Positions 49,295 through 62,474 of a stretch of DNA of 64,000 nt are shown here, piece by piece. The notes under the pieces were generated by a model. The model was not told the origin of the DNA, did not search any database, and saw nothing but the letters and a program-made list of their open reading frames with translations. The first letter of the stretch is position 1, and each line of letters starts with the position of its first letter. Location of the stretch: positions 41,288,851 to 41,352,850 of the forward strand of contig OZ024897.1 of assembly GCA_964017195.1 (NCBI GenBank), read 5' to 3'. A program made the translations under genes and the position numbers. The DNA comes from Siderastrea radians. Its lineage: Eukaryota > Cnidaria > Anthozoa > Scleractinia > Rhizangiidae.

Positions 49295-51317
49295 CGTAGT
49301 AATGGCAAGTAATTAAGTACCCATAATCCTCTGATAACTGTGTATTTACCCAGAATACTTGGGAGAATAAAGTTGGTTGAGAACCGCCACGATGTGTCTG
49401 ACCTCGTGTTTTGCAAAGTCAAATTAGATTTGGACAGAATATCATTGAACATTTGCAAAAGATCTAGATTGTGTGTGGCACTATTTTGTCAGTTGACTTG
49501 TAAAAAGGCGATACACCTTCTTCTTCTTCTTCTTCTTCTTCTTCTTCTTCTTCTTCTTCTTTCAAAGCTACGTAACTAAGTCCCAGGAAATCGCATCCTC
49601 CCTTTCGAACAAGCATTGGATCTGGTAAGCATGCTCTTTTTGTTCCTCAGGTATCTTTCACTTAGACCTCAAGTAAGATATGCATCAGCAAACAAACCAT
49701 TAGAATTGTTGTCTAAGGACACGGGGAACCTTTAAGAACGTTACAAATAAGAAAACAGTGCTTTGTTGTTGCACAATTTTTATTTGGAAACGACTTTATT
49801 AACATTCGTAATTCTACAAGGAATTCCAAGGGGATAGAAAGTGCTGGCATATGAATTAATTTAAAAGCACATTTGCCATTAAAAAAACTACATAGCAAGG
49901 TAGCAAATGCAGATGCTGGTCTGGAAATGTATAGGTGCGGGTCTGGAGAAAATGGGCGATAGCGCCTCAAAGATGTGACGTCATTTAAGTAGAATGTCAG
50001 TGGACAATAATTTTCCTTCAGCTAAACCAAATTGAACGTAGTTCATTTCGAACGTTGCGTATACATAGATTGAAAAACATACACAATTTGAACAACGTTG
50101 GTCCAAGTCCTCTAAAAGATGTAACCGGTTAAAGTTTTGTCCAACATGGTGGAGGGACGTTTCGGTTCTAGTTCCTCCTCTCGTCCTTTGTGCATGGAAG
50201 TGAGGTTACACTTTGAACCGTGAATATCTCAAATTAGGCTAAGATTTAGTTACAAGGTCATTAGATCCTGTAACTATCAAACTATGTAAGGTTCATTTTT
50301 TATTTATTTCACACTGTTTACAGAAAAAAAGGTGGATTGATAAAGAGTCATGAAATTTTCATGTAATTCCGGGGGCTCGCGATTTTCTTTATTCCATACA
50401 TTTTTATCGTGGTATCTTAAGAGGACTTCATGCTATGGATTAAAATTTTAAAACAGTGTGGTCTGTAGCGAGGTAAGTATTCCTTTTGTGTTATTTTACG
50501 AATAATAGTCTTCGCTGCGATGGAGGCGCTGACCCTGGCATGCCTCAACTCTGAGTCATCCTCTCTTGCCAAACTAAATTGGGTGTTTTGAACACAGACA
50601 TATTACCTTTGCAGTTGAAAGAAGCAGAAATAATAAAAAATAACAATAATTAAAAAAAAACGGGTCGTCTTATGTCATCACGCTTGGTGTCTCTGGCCTT
50701 TTTGTTTGATTGTTTGTTTTTTGACACTTTGCTCCGTGACTAGTCACGCAAGACCTGCACAAGTCACACAATGGCATGATCTTTCTAAAATATTTCTCCA
50801 TAGAAAGCCACAAAATTAAATTTCAATCCGCTGAGCTTGCGAGGAACATCTGAGAATGGGCTTCAGAGGGGATTGTTTTGTATTATTTTCTTTGTCCCAT
50901 TTCTTACATATGTGCGTCAGCACGTGAATAATGTGAGAACATTCACGCTTCGTCTTACGTAAATATGCTAAACCAGCCAAAGTACACACTTTCCAAACAG
51001 GTTTTTTTTTTACACTTTGACTCCATGACGTGGTGCAGAAGCAATGACGTTTTCTGGAAAAGCGTGGTCAAATGCACATTTGACATGCGCGACGAACCAG
51101 TCAAGCAAGAAGAAAAGTGAACTATTTTCACCGGTCTCACCTGCACGTCAAAAATGAGAATGGGAGCCCTGGCGGACGCTCTCAGCAGCAAAAGGGATAA
51201 TGAAAAGGGGAGGGGAGGGCGGGAGAAACTGCTGAGACACCACAGGATGGGTAAGTACAGATGAGACGAGATGAAGACAACTATATAAAGATACCACCAA
51301 CTGCCGGGAAACATACC
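49295..51317. other. Host non-coding DNA
   Basis: Contains a (TTC)n microsatellite at about 49516-49563 and nothing else I can support up to the duplicated segments below. Confidence 0.45.
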
Positions 51318-51450
51318 ACGGGTGTGCGAGAAAAGAGAGCGAATTCACAATGTATTCTCCTCATATACGCTACGGTGAGACCGCTGACAATAGTGAACTA
51401 TTTTCACCGGTCTCACCTGCACTTCTATAATGAGAATGGGAGCCCTGGCG
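51118..51450 (+). repeat. Duplicated promoter-like segment
   Basis: ACTATTTTCACCGGTCTCAC...GAATGGGAGCCCTGGCG occurs at about 51119-51175 and again at about 51393-51450. The intervening 51320-51395 block recurs at 53909-53985. Confidence 0.6.
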
Positions 51451-53985
51451 TCCTTAGGCTTATAGCAACGGTAATATGAAAAAACAGGTGACAATGCACC
51501 AGGCAAACAAGATTCGAATCACCCAAACCTAAAAACAAGGCACCCACACTCAAAACCAAATCTCCCACACTCTTAAACAAGGACCCAAACTCAGCGAAAA
51601 CCCGCTACTCAAGAAAGAGAAAGCAGAAGAAGATCGCTTCACGCCTGAGGGACAAGAAGAAGACGCGTAAATGAAATCTATGAGGGAATCCAGAGAAGTA
51701 TATTGACTTAATAAACTAGAAGCTTCTTCAGATGCAGAAGAAAGCAAGTGGGATGAAGAGACCTTAGCGGAGGGCTTCTCCCGACCTCATGTGTTTGGAA
51801 TCTCAATTTATTTATCATTTTTAACTCATATTCCAACTTCACGGCATTACATCTGTTAACAGTATTAACATTACGTAACATCACTTGCAATACCAAATAG
51901 AAAACTAAATCTACTAATTATGTAATTGTACTTAAGTTGTTACTTACGATAAAAACTGAAATTGAAACGGGCCTGTGATGTCTTAAACAAGACCACAGCC
52001 TTCAAAAGAGGAATCAATACCTAGTGAAACTTGTTTAAAATAACAGGGAGCCTGGGAGATGACAGCCTTGGCCCCGGTAATCCGAGTAGGGAATTAGACT
52101 CCCTTCAAGACTGTCAACCTCAGGACAAAAGAGACCAAACGAGAAAGATGGGGATAAGCGATAGGCGAAGAAAAGCGAAACTTTCAACTTAAAATTCAGG
52201 CTTTATTCTCAGAACCTTGAGGGTTTCCAGAATATTATCCTACCAATCAGAAATAAATGATCAGGAGAGAAATGGGGTGAATGGCAAAAAGATAAAAAAC
52301 GATTGAAAAATGGGTAAAGCCTGAGACAAATTGCGTGTGCCTAACAGCAAATAGAACGACGAAAGAAAAATGTAACAAATTGAAAGTACAGGCCGCCATT
52401 CCCCGGGGCTGGAAGAATACGTTTGAAGACTGAAAGAAACTGAACACAAGGGAAAAAGGTGGGTCCAAAAGCTGGTAAAAAAAAGCTTAAAAGCTAAGAT
52501 GTACCCCCCCAGGGAATGGCGGCCCTAGCGCCCGGTAATCCGAGAGGGTGTAAGTCACCCCTCTAGGCACCGCCATTGGAAGAGCGAACTAAAGTTGGGA
52601 GAAAAAGCCAGGTTGGACCGTATACCAGGGAAAAAATAAACAGTCGGGAAAAAGGACCCATATGGAAAATAAAGTTGTTCATATACAGTAAAGTTTGACT
52701 TTTAAATTATAAGCCGAAAAATATAAGAAATTCGCAGAACCAAAACTGCATATAACTTGAATAAACAATCGGGACCTTCTGTTAACCCGCGAAAATAAAA
52801 CGACAATAAACAAGCGGGACCTACTGTTAACCCGCGAAAATTAAAAAAACTCCAATAAACAACGGGACCTTCTGTTACCGCGAAAATAAAACGTCAATAA
52901 ACAAGCGGGACCTGCTGTTAACCCGCGAAAATTAAAAAACTCCAATAAAGAAACGGGACCTTCTGTTAACCTGCGAAAATAAAAACTCCAAAAAAGAAGC
53001 GGGACGTTCTGTTAACCTGCGAAAATAAAAACTCCAACAAACAAGCGGGACCTTCTGTTAACCCGCGAAAATAAAACGTCAATAAACAAGCGGGACCTGC
53101 TGTTAACCCGCGCAAATTAAAAAGCTCCAATAAAGAAGCGGGACCTTCTGTTAACCCGTGAAATTAGAAACTCCAATAAAGAAGCGGGACCTTCCGTTAA
53201 CCCGTGAAAATAAAAACTCCAATAAAGAAGCAGGACCTTCTGTTAACCCGCGAAAATAAAAATTCCAATAAGCAAGCGGGGCCTTACGTTAACCCGCGGA
53301 CCTAGTGTAAACCCAAAAATAAAAATCTCGAGAGAACAAAAAGGGTAAAAATAAAACGGACGTAAAAGCGGCAAAAAAACTAAAATGTACCAAAAACTGA
53401 AGAAAGAAACAAAGGAGGAATGGAGAAATAAAATAAAAGCTACAATGTGTGAAAAACACGTGAAAAACGTGGCATACTGAAATGAATACAGCAAGTAAAC
53501 CAGCAAACAACAAGACAAAATGTTAATGACATAATATAAGAAGCTAGCAAAGAAAAGGCGAAACCCAGAAGAAACGCGTATGAGCTAAATAAAAAACAGA
53601 AATACAAGGGCGCGCGCGCTAACATAGGGGAAAACACGAAGACGAACAGATACAATAAGACAAGGAATAATAAAAAAACCTCAAGTTGCTCGGCCGGAGG
53701 ATTTGGAAGTTGGTCCGGTTGTGGAGCAGGTTCTGCCGCCAGTGGTGGCTCAAACTTGCGGGACAACTGCTTGAGCGGCATTAATGGCGCCCTGGTAAGC
53801 TTTAGGCCTATGAACAGCAGATTGTAGTGCGTCCGCCATAGCGCGAAGAACGGCACACGGCGTGTCAGGGAGTCTTTAGAGCAGAACAACAAGACGTGTA
53901 CAGGACACGGGTGTGCGAGAAAAGAGAGCGAATTCATAATGTATTCTCCTTATATACGCTACGGTGAGACCGCTGACAATAGTAA
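51320..53985. mobile_element. Possible retroelement or composite bounded by 76-bp direct repeats
   Basis: A 76-bp block starting CGGGTGTGCGAGAAAAGAG and ending CCGCTGACAATAGT occurs in direct orientation at 51320-51395 and 53909-53985, with a few differences. Inside are the 46-bp minisatellite and two CCCGGTAATCCGAG-type words (about 52070 and 52530). No RT, integrase or transposase is visible, so the element class is open. Confidence 0.35.
52755..53300 (+). repeat. Minisatellite, about 46-bp units, about 12 copies
   Basis: Units carry GCGGGACCTTCTGTTAACCC followed by GCGAAAATAAAA. Each can form a small hairpin (GCGGG with CCCGC) around GTTAAC. Units vary by small substitutions and indels. 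Confidence 0.85.
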
Positions 53986-54114
53986 TGTGACTTGTCAAGA
54001 TTGGCCTTTGAAGCTTTTTGTGTGTACTACAGCATAAAGCAGGGAATTTAATCCTGATAACTCGAACATGTAAAACGTTCAGAGATATCAAGTTACCGGA
54101 AGTGCAAATTAAGG

Positions 54115-54912
54115 TACCGTATTTTGTCGATTAAACGCCGGACCCCGAATAAACGCCGGGTTCAAATAAACGCCGAGTCTACATTGCTGAGTTTAAAATA
54201 AACGCCCCCGGCGTTTATTCGGGGTCCCGGCGTTTATTTGAGATCCCGGCGTTTATTCGAGATGGGTATATTAAATCTGGATTATGTGTCGTAGCTGAAC
54301 TCTAGTTCTCTTTCTACCATTTTATCCACTAATAAAAAAAACCTAAAATACCATTTACAGTTGTACTTATAGGTAAAACAGATGAAACAAACGACAAACC
54401 AGTTATCGTGTCAATATCTTTCTTAAAAATCATCGTAACTTTTCTGCGGGTTTGTCCATCAAGCGAGGATCTTCTCGAGGGTTTGTCCAGGCCGTTTCTC
54501 CAGCAGTTCATTGAATCGTTCCATAATTTTCCCTTTCTCATGCGGAATCAATTCTAAATTGCTTGCACAGTACATTTGCTGTTGAGCAGTTGCCGATATA
54601 CTTCCTCAGTGTATCACGGAGAAATGTAACGTTAAAAAGAGTTCAATCACTGTTCCTGTCAGTGATGTTTTTTGCTAAAGGACTTACCAGATTCACTGAG
54701 ATAAGACAAAGTTGGTGACATTGTTCCACATTTTTTGAAAGGTTTTTGCTGAAATTTGGTTCAGAATTCAATAAATCTCTAGTACTGACAATAAAAAATG
54801 AATGGCTGAAAAATGCACTTAATAAATAAACGCCGGGCCCCGACTAAACGCCGGGTATACGAGGCCGAGTTTTAAATAAACGCCCCCGGCGTTTCATCGA
54901 GAAAATACGGTA
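54115..54912. mobile_element. Non-autonomous transposon with ATAAACGCC motifs, about 800 bp
   Basis: TIRs TACCGTATTTTGTCGATTAA and its near-inverse at the right end (ending AAATACGGTA). Subterminal AAACGCCGG/CCGGCGTTT words cluster at both ends. Confidence 0.75.
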
Positions 54913-55051
54913 AATCTAAGGTCAAATGCTTTTGATTTGGCAAGAATTTTGAGATGCAAGGGTTCGAGTTGTCGAGATTTCACTTTATTATGTTTGAGTA
55001 AGCACGACCACATGTCAACCAACACGTCCCGTTACACTCGTAACTTGTCGT

Positions 55052-55058
55052 ACTGTTT
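55052..55058 (+). repeat. Foldback element target duplication, left (ACTGTTT)
   Basis: Identical 7-mer at 61428-61434, directly outside both arms. Confidence 0.8.
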
Positions 55059-55202
55059 GAGGTATTATACGGGTCAAAATTTGGGCATATAACCACGCAA
55101 AGTAACCATGGAGTACGCATGTGCAGAGCCGCTAGGCAACATCTCAGGGGATGATGATTCAAAATGGCCGACGGTAGTTGATTTCGTGATCCGTTTACTG
55201 TA

Positions 55203-55436
55203 ATGGAAGAAAATTGTACAATTTTCCCAGTTGAAGGTAAAAGACAAGTCAAAGATGAGGAAACAGAGATCACGTACATTATATATGCTGTTGACGCCGA
55301 CGATAAAGGACGTGACGATGACATTGATCTTGCTATGGAGCAAGACACTGTTCGAATTCAGACAATTCAAGAACTCAGGCTGGAACCTCAACGATCTAAC
55401 GATCCGTGTATTAAAGAGTTCAGTTTAGAAGTTTAG
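55203..55436 (+). CDS. Small acidic ORF in the left arm, 77 aa
   Basis: ATG at 55203, starting MEENCTIFPVEGKRQVKD; acidic, with DADDKGRDDDIDLAMEQ. The mirrored copy in the right arm (61047-61281, minus) keeps the same start and most residues but shifts frame after about 45 codons. Conservation of the reading frame in one arm may simply reflect recent arm homogenisation. It could be a captured exon or a transposase exon; no family is recognised. Confidence 0.35.
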   Translation: MEENCTIFPVEGKRQVKDEETEITYIIYAVDADDKGRDDDIDLAMEQDTVRIQTIQELRLEPQRSNDPCIKEFSLEV

Positions 55437-57074
55437 TGTATTACCGGTAACACTATTAGAGTCTATTCGTGTACGGAATAAATATTCTCAGAAACGGTTG
55501 TAAATTCAATCAGTATAAAACCGCACTCACAGAGTGGACTCGCGGACTGGCGGACTGCCGACTACGGACTGGGTACAAAACGCGGACTGAGTATAAATGA
55601 GGACTGAGTTTAAAACAATAAAGAGTTCAGTTTAGTTGTGTGTGGTTATCCCATTTGAGAGGGCTGTATAGTGCCATGGTTAACCTATGCCCAAAATTTG
55701 GGTATGGAGTAACCACGGTTAACTAAGGACAGTTTAATGAAGAAAACGTCATGTAATGAGCCCGTGTAATAAAGAGTTCAGTTTAGTTGTGCGTGGTTAT
55801 CCTATTTGCGTCTAATCGTGTACAGAAAAACTATCTGAGAGGGTTATTTAGTGCCATGGTTAACCGTATGCCCAAAATTTGGGTATAGAGTAACCACGCG
55901 GTAACTAAAAACAGTTTTTTGAAGAAAATTCCATTTCGCCTGAGGGACTTAGGCCATGAAAAAAATTCGCAGCATGTATTCAATAAAAGCGTTATTTTAC
56001 GCGAATCACATCTGTCAGCAATGTAAAGAATTATATCAACACCTGTTGTCGGCATGTCTCCGTGCGATTATTTAGCAGCGTGACATACATTAAGATTATG
56101 AGAAAAGCGATCACGTCGTGAAGCAAAAATTAGTACAGGAAAGAATGAGCGCAGTCAGTACGAGTGCGGGAATTTTAAGGTCAGTAACTCTGATTTTCGG
56201 TTAACCTTCTTTTGGCTCTGTCAAATGCCAACAACAGAAAGGGTTTAAGCTGCACGATTTGTCACCATACGCCAGAAAACGAGACCCAAAACAGGACCAG
56301 AGAATTATTCAGTCTTGTCACGCCGTTTGTAATGATGTTCGTCGTTTCAGTTTTATGATATATTTTCTTTGCTGAACCACCACCATAGTCCTTTGTGACA
56401 ATCAAACTGGGTGATTTTAGTAGATTTCCCTGGGCAGGCTGTCAAGACAGAATCATAATTTTGTGTGAGAATTATCTGGCGGGAATTTATTATTTATTTA
56501 CGTAAGCCTGCAAATTCTCCTCAGGGATGCCTCATATTAATTTTGCTGCGCATATTAATTTTTTTTACTAAGTTGCATTGATTTGTATGTAGGTCGAGCG
56601 AGAACCCGACATCGATCAATTTTTAGACCGCGGTTATTGTTTTTTATGTGAAGAAATGTATGTTAGAGGACGCATGGGACCTGGCGCTTACATGACTCCG
56701 ATTATAATTTATTCGAGCTGCACTGGTATCATGTATTAACATTCCCCAGCTTTATTGAGTTTTCCTTTTGATATTTTACTTACTGTATTTCAAGTATAGA
56801 AGGTTTTCAACCTAAATATTGTAGCGTCATCTTGGGTAATACCAGGTTCTCTTTAAAACATGATAATTCATTTGTGCTTTGCGTGTAACACAATGCTGGC
56901 AGGAAATATGAGGTTTTGAAAATCGTGCGCGTCTTAACGATGTGACCGATCTACGATGCTATGGAATCGAGACAAAAAGAGACAAGAGGCCTTTGGTAAG
57001 TAGCAATCACAATTACGATTTTGTACGTAACTTGAGCCGAAATATTAGCATCGCGCTCTCTATTCTGCTTTCCT

Positions 57075-57590
57075 AAGATAATATGCTGTACCTGGAAACT
57101 TGATCGCTATCATCGCGCTTAATCTTATTGTCTTCCTTGGGTAGCATATACCTGGAAGAGGAATGCCTAGCATCGCGCTTTAGCTTATTCTGTCTTCCTT
57201 GGGTAGCATATACCTGGAAGAGGAATGCCTAACATCACGCTTTAGCTTATTCTGTCTTCCTTGGGTAGCAGATACCTGGAAGAGGAATGCCTAACATCGC
57301 GCTTTAGCTTTATTCTGTCTTCCCTGGGTAGCAAATACCTGGAAGTGGAATGTCTAACATCGCACTTTAGCTTATTCTGTCTTCCTTGGGTAGCAGATAC
57401 CTGGAAGCGGAATGTCTAACATTGCGCTTTAGCTTATTCTGTCTTCCTTGGGCAGTAGATACCTGGAAGCGGAATGTCTAACTAGTAACATCGCGCTTTA
57501 GCTCATTCTGTCTTCCCTGGGTAGCAGATACCTGGAAGCGGGATGTATAAAATCGCACTTTGGCTTATTCTGTCCTTGCAGCAATCAAAA
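57075..57590 (+). repeat. Tandem repeat, about 61-bp units, about eight copies
   Basis: Units contain TAGCTTATTCTGTCTTCCTT, GGGTAGCA, TACCTGGAAG and AACATCGCGCTT with few substitutions, inside the foldback element. Confidence 0.85.
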
Positions 57591-58003
57591 GCGATCGAGC
57601 GATAATAACTGGCTTAAATACGCGATGCATCGTGTCATCTCGCCTAAGCCTTAGCTTGTAGTGTTTGGTGCTGGAGAAAGGCAAATAATACCCTGAAAAA
57701 CTAAAATGAATGGTTTTGGACAACATGGCTCTGTCGTAATCATTATTACCAGCTTAGCCTATTCAATTAGTAAGCGTAGGTTGCGATATTGTTCGCGCTC
57801 GTTTTTGCCTTCGCGAGGAAAAATACCGCCAACTACGCAGGCTACTAAACAAAGTGACCAAGAAGCCAAATTATTTTTATCCGAAATGAATTGTAATAAA
57901 CATGACTCAGCATTGTCATCTTTTACAGCACACAACTAATTAAAATAACACCTCATCCCATCTTCATGAAGCTACAAGGTGTCAAACCATGGCATAAAGT
58001 TAC

Positions 58004-58056
58004 TTATGCAAATTAGCTGAGGGCACATTCAATGTGCCCTCAGCTAATTTGCATAA
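58004..58056. repeat. Perfect 26-bp-arm palindrome
   Basis: Arms begin TTATGCAAATTAGCTGAGGG and are exact inverses around a single C at 58030. It could extrude a cruciform. Confidence 0.9.
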
Positions 58057-58759
58057 TAGGTTTTGGGCGGCTCAAAACCTCGTCATATAATAAGTCGTGT
58101 AATACAGAGTTCGGTTTAGTTGTGTGTGGTTATCCCAGTTGAGTCTAATCGTCTACAGAATAACCATCTGAGAGAGTTATTTAGTGCCATGGTTAGCCTA
58201 TGCCCAAAATTTGGGTATAGAGTAACCACGCGGAACTAAAAACAGTTTTATGAAGAAAATTCCATATAATATGCTGTGTAATAAAGAGTTCAGTTTAGTT
58301 GTGTGTGATTATCCTATTTGAGTCTAATCGTGTACAGAATACCTATTGGAGAGGGTAATTTAGTGTCATGGTTAGCCTTTGCCCAAACTTTGGGTATAGA
58401 GTAACCACGCGGAACTAAAAACAGTTTTATGAAGAAAATTCCATATAATATGCTGTGTAATAAAGAGTTCAGTTTAGTTGTTTGTGGTTATCCTATTTGA
58501 GTCTAATCGTGTACAGAATAACCGAGAGGGTTATTTAGTGCCATGGTTAACCTATATCCAAAATTTGGGTATAGAGTAACCACGCGGAACTAAAACCAGT
58601 TTTATGAAGAAAATTCCATCTAATAAGATAAGCCGTGTAATAAAGAGTTAACCTAGTGCCATGGTTAACCTATGCCCCAAATTTGGTTTACGTTAGCCAC
58701 GAGGGACTAAAGACAGTTTATGAAGTGAAACCCGCGTAATGATATAAGCCCGTTAAATG

Positions 58760-59640
58760 AAGAGTTCGCTTTAGTTGTGTGTGGTTATCCCATCTGAGTC
58801 TATCCATAAACTATAATGAAAAAACAGCAAAGAAAAAATGACTACGTGACAGATTTGGAAAGCACCATAGAGCCATACAAAACAAGACAACCGATGCAGC
58901 ACCGCAGCGCTTTAATCAGAAGGGACACAAACTCACGGACATCGAACTTATTCCACTCGAACTCATTAATTCTAAAAGAGAATCCATACGTTGAGCTTAA
59001 GAATCATTTTAAATACAGATAAGGCCAAAACTATGCAACCACATGGAATAAACAGAGAAGATGACTATTAATCCTCTTTTTTGCGCTCCTCTTTGTTTAT
59101 TTATGGTTATTTTATTTCGTCCCCGTTGGCTTGTTTAACGTTAAATTCCAAACAATTGTAACACACATCTACTGTACTCGTTTTACTACATATTGTAATG
59201 ACTATCTGTATTTTCATTAAATCCCCCAAAGAAGGACGGCTTGATTGTCCGAAATATCGGGAAAACCAACTCGCTCGTCATTTTTTCTTTGCTGTTCAGT
59301 TTAATGATAGTTTGGTAAAGAGAATTTGTCAAAATATCAAGACGTCTCATCCTCTGCGCTAATTTTCTTTATTTCCATTACTTAAATGTTTGATCAAGTA
59401 GAGATGACGTAAAGAGAAAATCTGTTTTCGTCATTTTAGGGCTTAAAGGGTTAATTGAAGTTCCCTGCTATTAGCACACTAGCCAAAATGTTTTGCATTT
59501 TTAATTTTCGAGAATCGAGAAATCGTAATTTTTTGCTTTTGATTCGGGAAATAGAAAACTGTGTTCCGTGCGCTAGGAACAAGACATCGTATTGCCCCCT
59601 CGTCACATTATACAAAATATACTCTTCATAAAAATTTATT
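58760..59640. other. Internal foldback spacer, possible retroelement scrap
   Basis: No gene recognised; a 68-aa open frame at 58816-59022 has no family signature. A GACGGCTTGATTGTCCGAAA-type phrase near 59233 resembles retroelement 3' tails, at low confidence. Confidence 0.3.
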
Positions 59641-61427
59641 CACTTCCTTGTGGTTAACCTATACTCAAATTTTGGGCGTAGCTTAACCATGGCGCTTTAA
59701 ATTGTTTTTTTTTTCTGGGAATTACTGTAAATGATTAGAATCTAATGGTGTAATTGCACTAAACGTACCTCAACTTTTTATTCCAGGGGCTCATTAAACG
59801 CAACAATCTTCTTAAAACTGTCTTTAGTCCCTCGTGGTTAACCTATACCCAAATTCTGAGCATAGTTTAACCATGGCACCTTACAACCCATTCTGAGGAC
59901 TACTATACGTGAATGAACCAAAATGGGATAAACACACACAACTAAACTGATCTCTTTAGCACACGGGTTCATTACACGAAATTTTCTTCATAGACCTATC
60001 GTCAGTTCCTTGTGGTTAACCTATACCCAAAATTTCAGCATGGGTCAACCATGAGTCTTAACAACCCTTTCCGAGAATTACTATGTTCATAAAAGAACAA
60101 TTCAAATGGGATAACCACACACAACTAAACCGACCTCTTTATTACACGGCTTATTATATGGAATTTTCTACATAAAACTGTTTTTAGTTCCGCGTGGTTA
60201 CCCTATACCCACTTTCTGGGCATAGGCTAACCATGACACTAAATTACCCTCTCCAATAGTTATTCTGTACACGATTAGACTCGAATGGGATAACCACACA
60301 CAACTAAACCGAAATCTTTATTACGCGGCTTATAATATGGAATTTTCTTCATAAAACTGTTTTTAGTTCCACGTGGTTACTCTATACCCAAATTTTGGGC
60401 ATAGGTTAACCATGGCACTAAATACCCCTCTCAGATAGTTTTTCTATACACGATTAGACTCAAATGGGATAACCACACACAACTTAACTGAACTCTTTAT
60501 TACGCGGGCTCAATACATGACATTTCCTTCCTAAAACTGTCTTCAGTTAACCGTGGTTACTCTATACCCAAATTTTGGGCATAGGCTAACCATGGCACTA
60601 AATAACCCTCTCAGATAGTTTTTCTGTACACGATTAGACTCAAATAGGATAACCACACACAACTAAATTGAGCTGTTCATTACACGGTCTCATTACATGA
60701 CATTTTCTTCATAAAACTGTCTTTAGTTAACCGTGGTTATTCTATACCCAAATTTTGGGCATAGGTTAACCATGACACTATACAGCCCTCTCAGTTAGTT
60801 ATTCTGTACACGATTAGACTCAAATGGGATAACCACACATAACTTAACTGAACTCTTTATTGTTTTAAACTCAGTTCGCATTCAATACTCAGTCCGCGTT
60901 TTATACCCAGTCCATAGTCGGCAGCTGTCCGTCAGTCCGCGAGTCCACTCTGTGAGTGCGTATTTTATACTGATTGAATTTACAACCGTCTCTGGAAATA
61001 TTTATTCCGTAGACGAATAGACTCTAATAGTGTTACTGGTAATACACTAAACTTCTAAACTGAACTCTTTAATACACGGATCGTTAGATCGTTGAGGTTC
61101 CAGCCTGAGTTCTTGAATTGTCTGAATTCGAACAGTGACTTTGCTCCACAGCAAGATCAGTGTCATCGTCACGTCCTTTATCGTCGGCATCAACAGCATA
61201 CATAATGTACGTGATCTCCGTTTCCTCATCTTTGACTTGTCTTTTACCCTCAACTGGGAAAATTGTGCAGTTTTCTGCCATTATAGTAAACGGATCAAAT
61301 CACGAAAGCGACTACCGTCCGCCATTTTGAATCATCCCCTGAGTTGTTGCCTAGCAGCCTTACACATGCGTACTCCATGGTTACTTTGCGTGGTTATATG
61401 CCCAAATTTTGACCCGCATAATACCTC

Positions 61428-62474
61428 ACTGTTTTGGCCTTCATGACCTGTGAAAATCTGTCGTCTCCGACTTTGTTAAAAACAATCAAAGTATTTTTTA
61501 TCTTAATTATTCCCCAAAAGTATACGCTCATCCTAAGTCCGCGGACGGACCGTTTATCCTCTTTGTGTCAGCCTTAGATAATAAGGTTGATTCTGAAGAT
61601 ACACTGATTTTAAATAGCTATGGATGTTAATGTCTAGATGGCATATTTATTATAACAGTTGTTCAGTACAGTACGCTTAGAGACGTTCTGCTGTGTGTTG
61701 GTATAATTACAATATTGACCAGTGAGCCTTTTTTGTTTCTGTTTTTTTATTTCTCATCGTAAATATGTTATATGTTGCGTCATGTTATGTTATGTTATGC
61801 TTGGCATCAGAAATTATGCTATGCTTGTGTAGTAACCAATTACAAAGCATACTAATACAAAACCTAAGTAAAGAAAGATATTTCTGATAACTTCTCTAAC
61901 CGCTCTAACCTCTCCCAAAATTCTAATTTCCTTATTTAGATACAAATGAGAGTTGGAATCAACACTCTTTTTAAACTGACCGTCGCACTTTCAAGTTTTG
62001 AACTAAACAGAAGCTTCATACGCAGTCAAGTTCAATGCCTGCCTCAATGAAAAAGTGTTGGAATGATAGGCAGCTATTTGTACACATGTTATTGGTCACG
62101 TATTGCAGAACGTTATTTGTGTATGACGTTTTTAGATGTACCAAATCAAATAAACCACAGGTACATATATATATATATATATATAAATTCTTGAACTTGG
62201 TTTCAAAGTATTTCAGAGAGCGCTCAACTCTTAGAGGAGCATTGACAATTATAATAAACTGGTTCAAGACTTCAGGGGTAGTGCATCGTTTTATTACTAC
62301 AGCACTGTTTCGTATGGCCAAAAGGTGACCGCACTCATCAGGTAATATCTATACATATATTTAACAATTATCCTGCGAAATCGCGCGGAATATCACCTGG
62401 TACTTAGCCGACGAGGCCGTAGGCCGAGTTGGCTAAATCAGGGGATATTCCGCAAGATTGAGTAGGATAATTGT
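61428..62474. other. Host non-coding DNA
   Basis: Starts with the ACTGTTT duplication (61428-61434). Includes a (TA)n tract at about 62165-62184 and a GCGGAATATC.CCTG inverted repeat at about 62387-62456. Confidence 0.5.

Larger units (their letters stand above)
55059..61427. mobile_element. Foldback-type transposon with very long tandem-repeat arms
   Basis: A 6.4-kb unit. Ends begin GAGGTATTAT and GGGTCAAAATTTGGGC, mirrored at 61427. About 580 bp of unique arm (55059-55640 and about 60855-61427) are inverted copies, followed inward by arrays of about 180-bp units: roughly two at 55640-55930, about four at 58085-58760, and about seven in the opposite orientation at 59640-60860. Each unit has TGTGTGGTTATCC, CCATGGTTAACC and CAAAATTTGGG. 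The internal unique part holds a 61-bp tandem array and a perfect palindrome. No transposase is recognised. Confidence 0.8.

Noticed and set aside
52755..53300. CRISPR array
   Set aside because: Regular spacing of about 46 bp, but the spacers are not unique and the host is eukaryotic; it is a minisatellite.
57075..57590. CRISPR array
   Set aside because: Whole units are repeated with no variable spacers.
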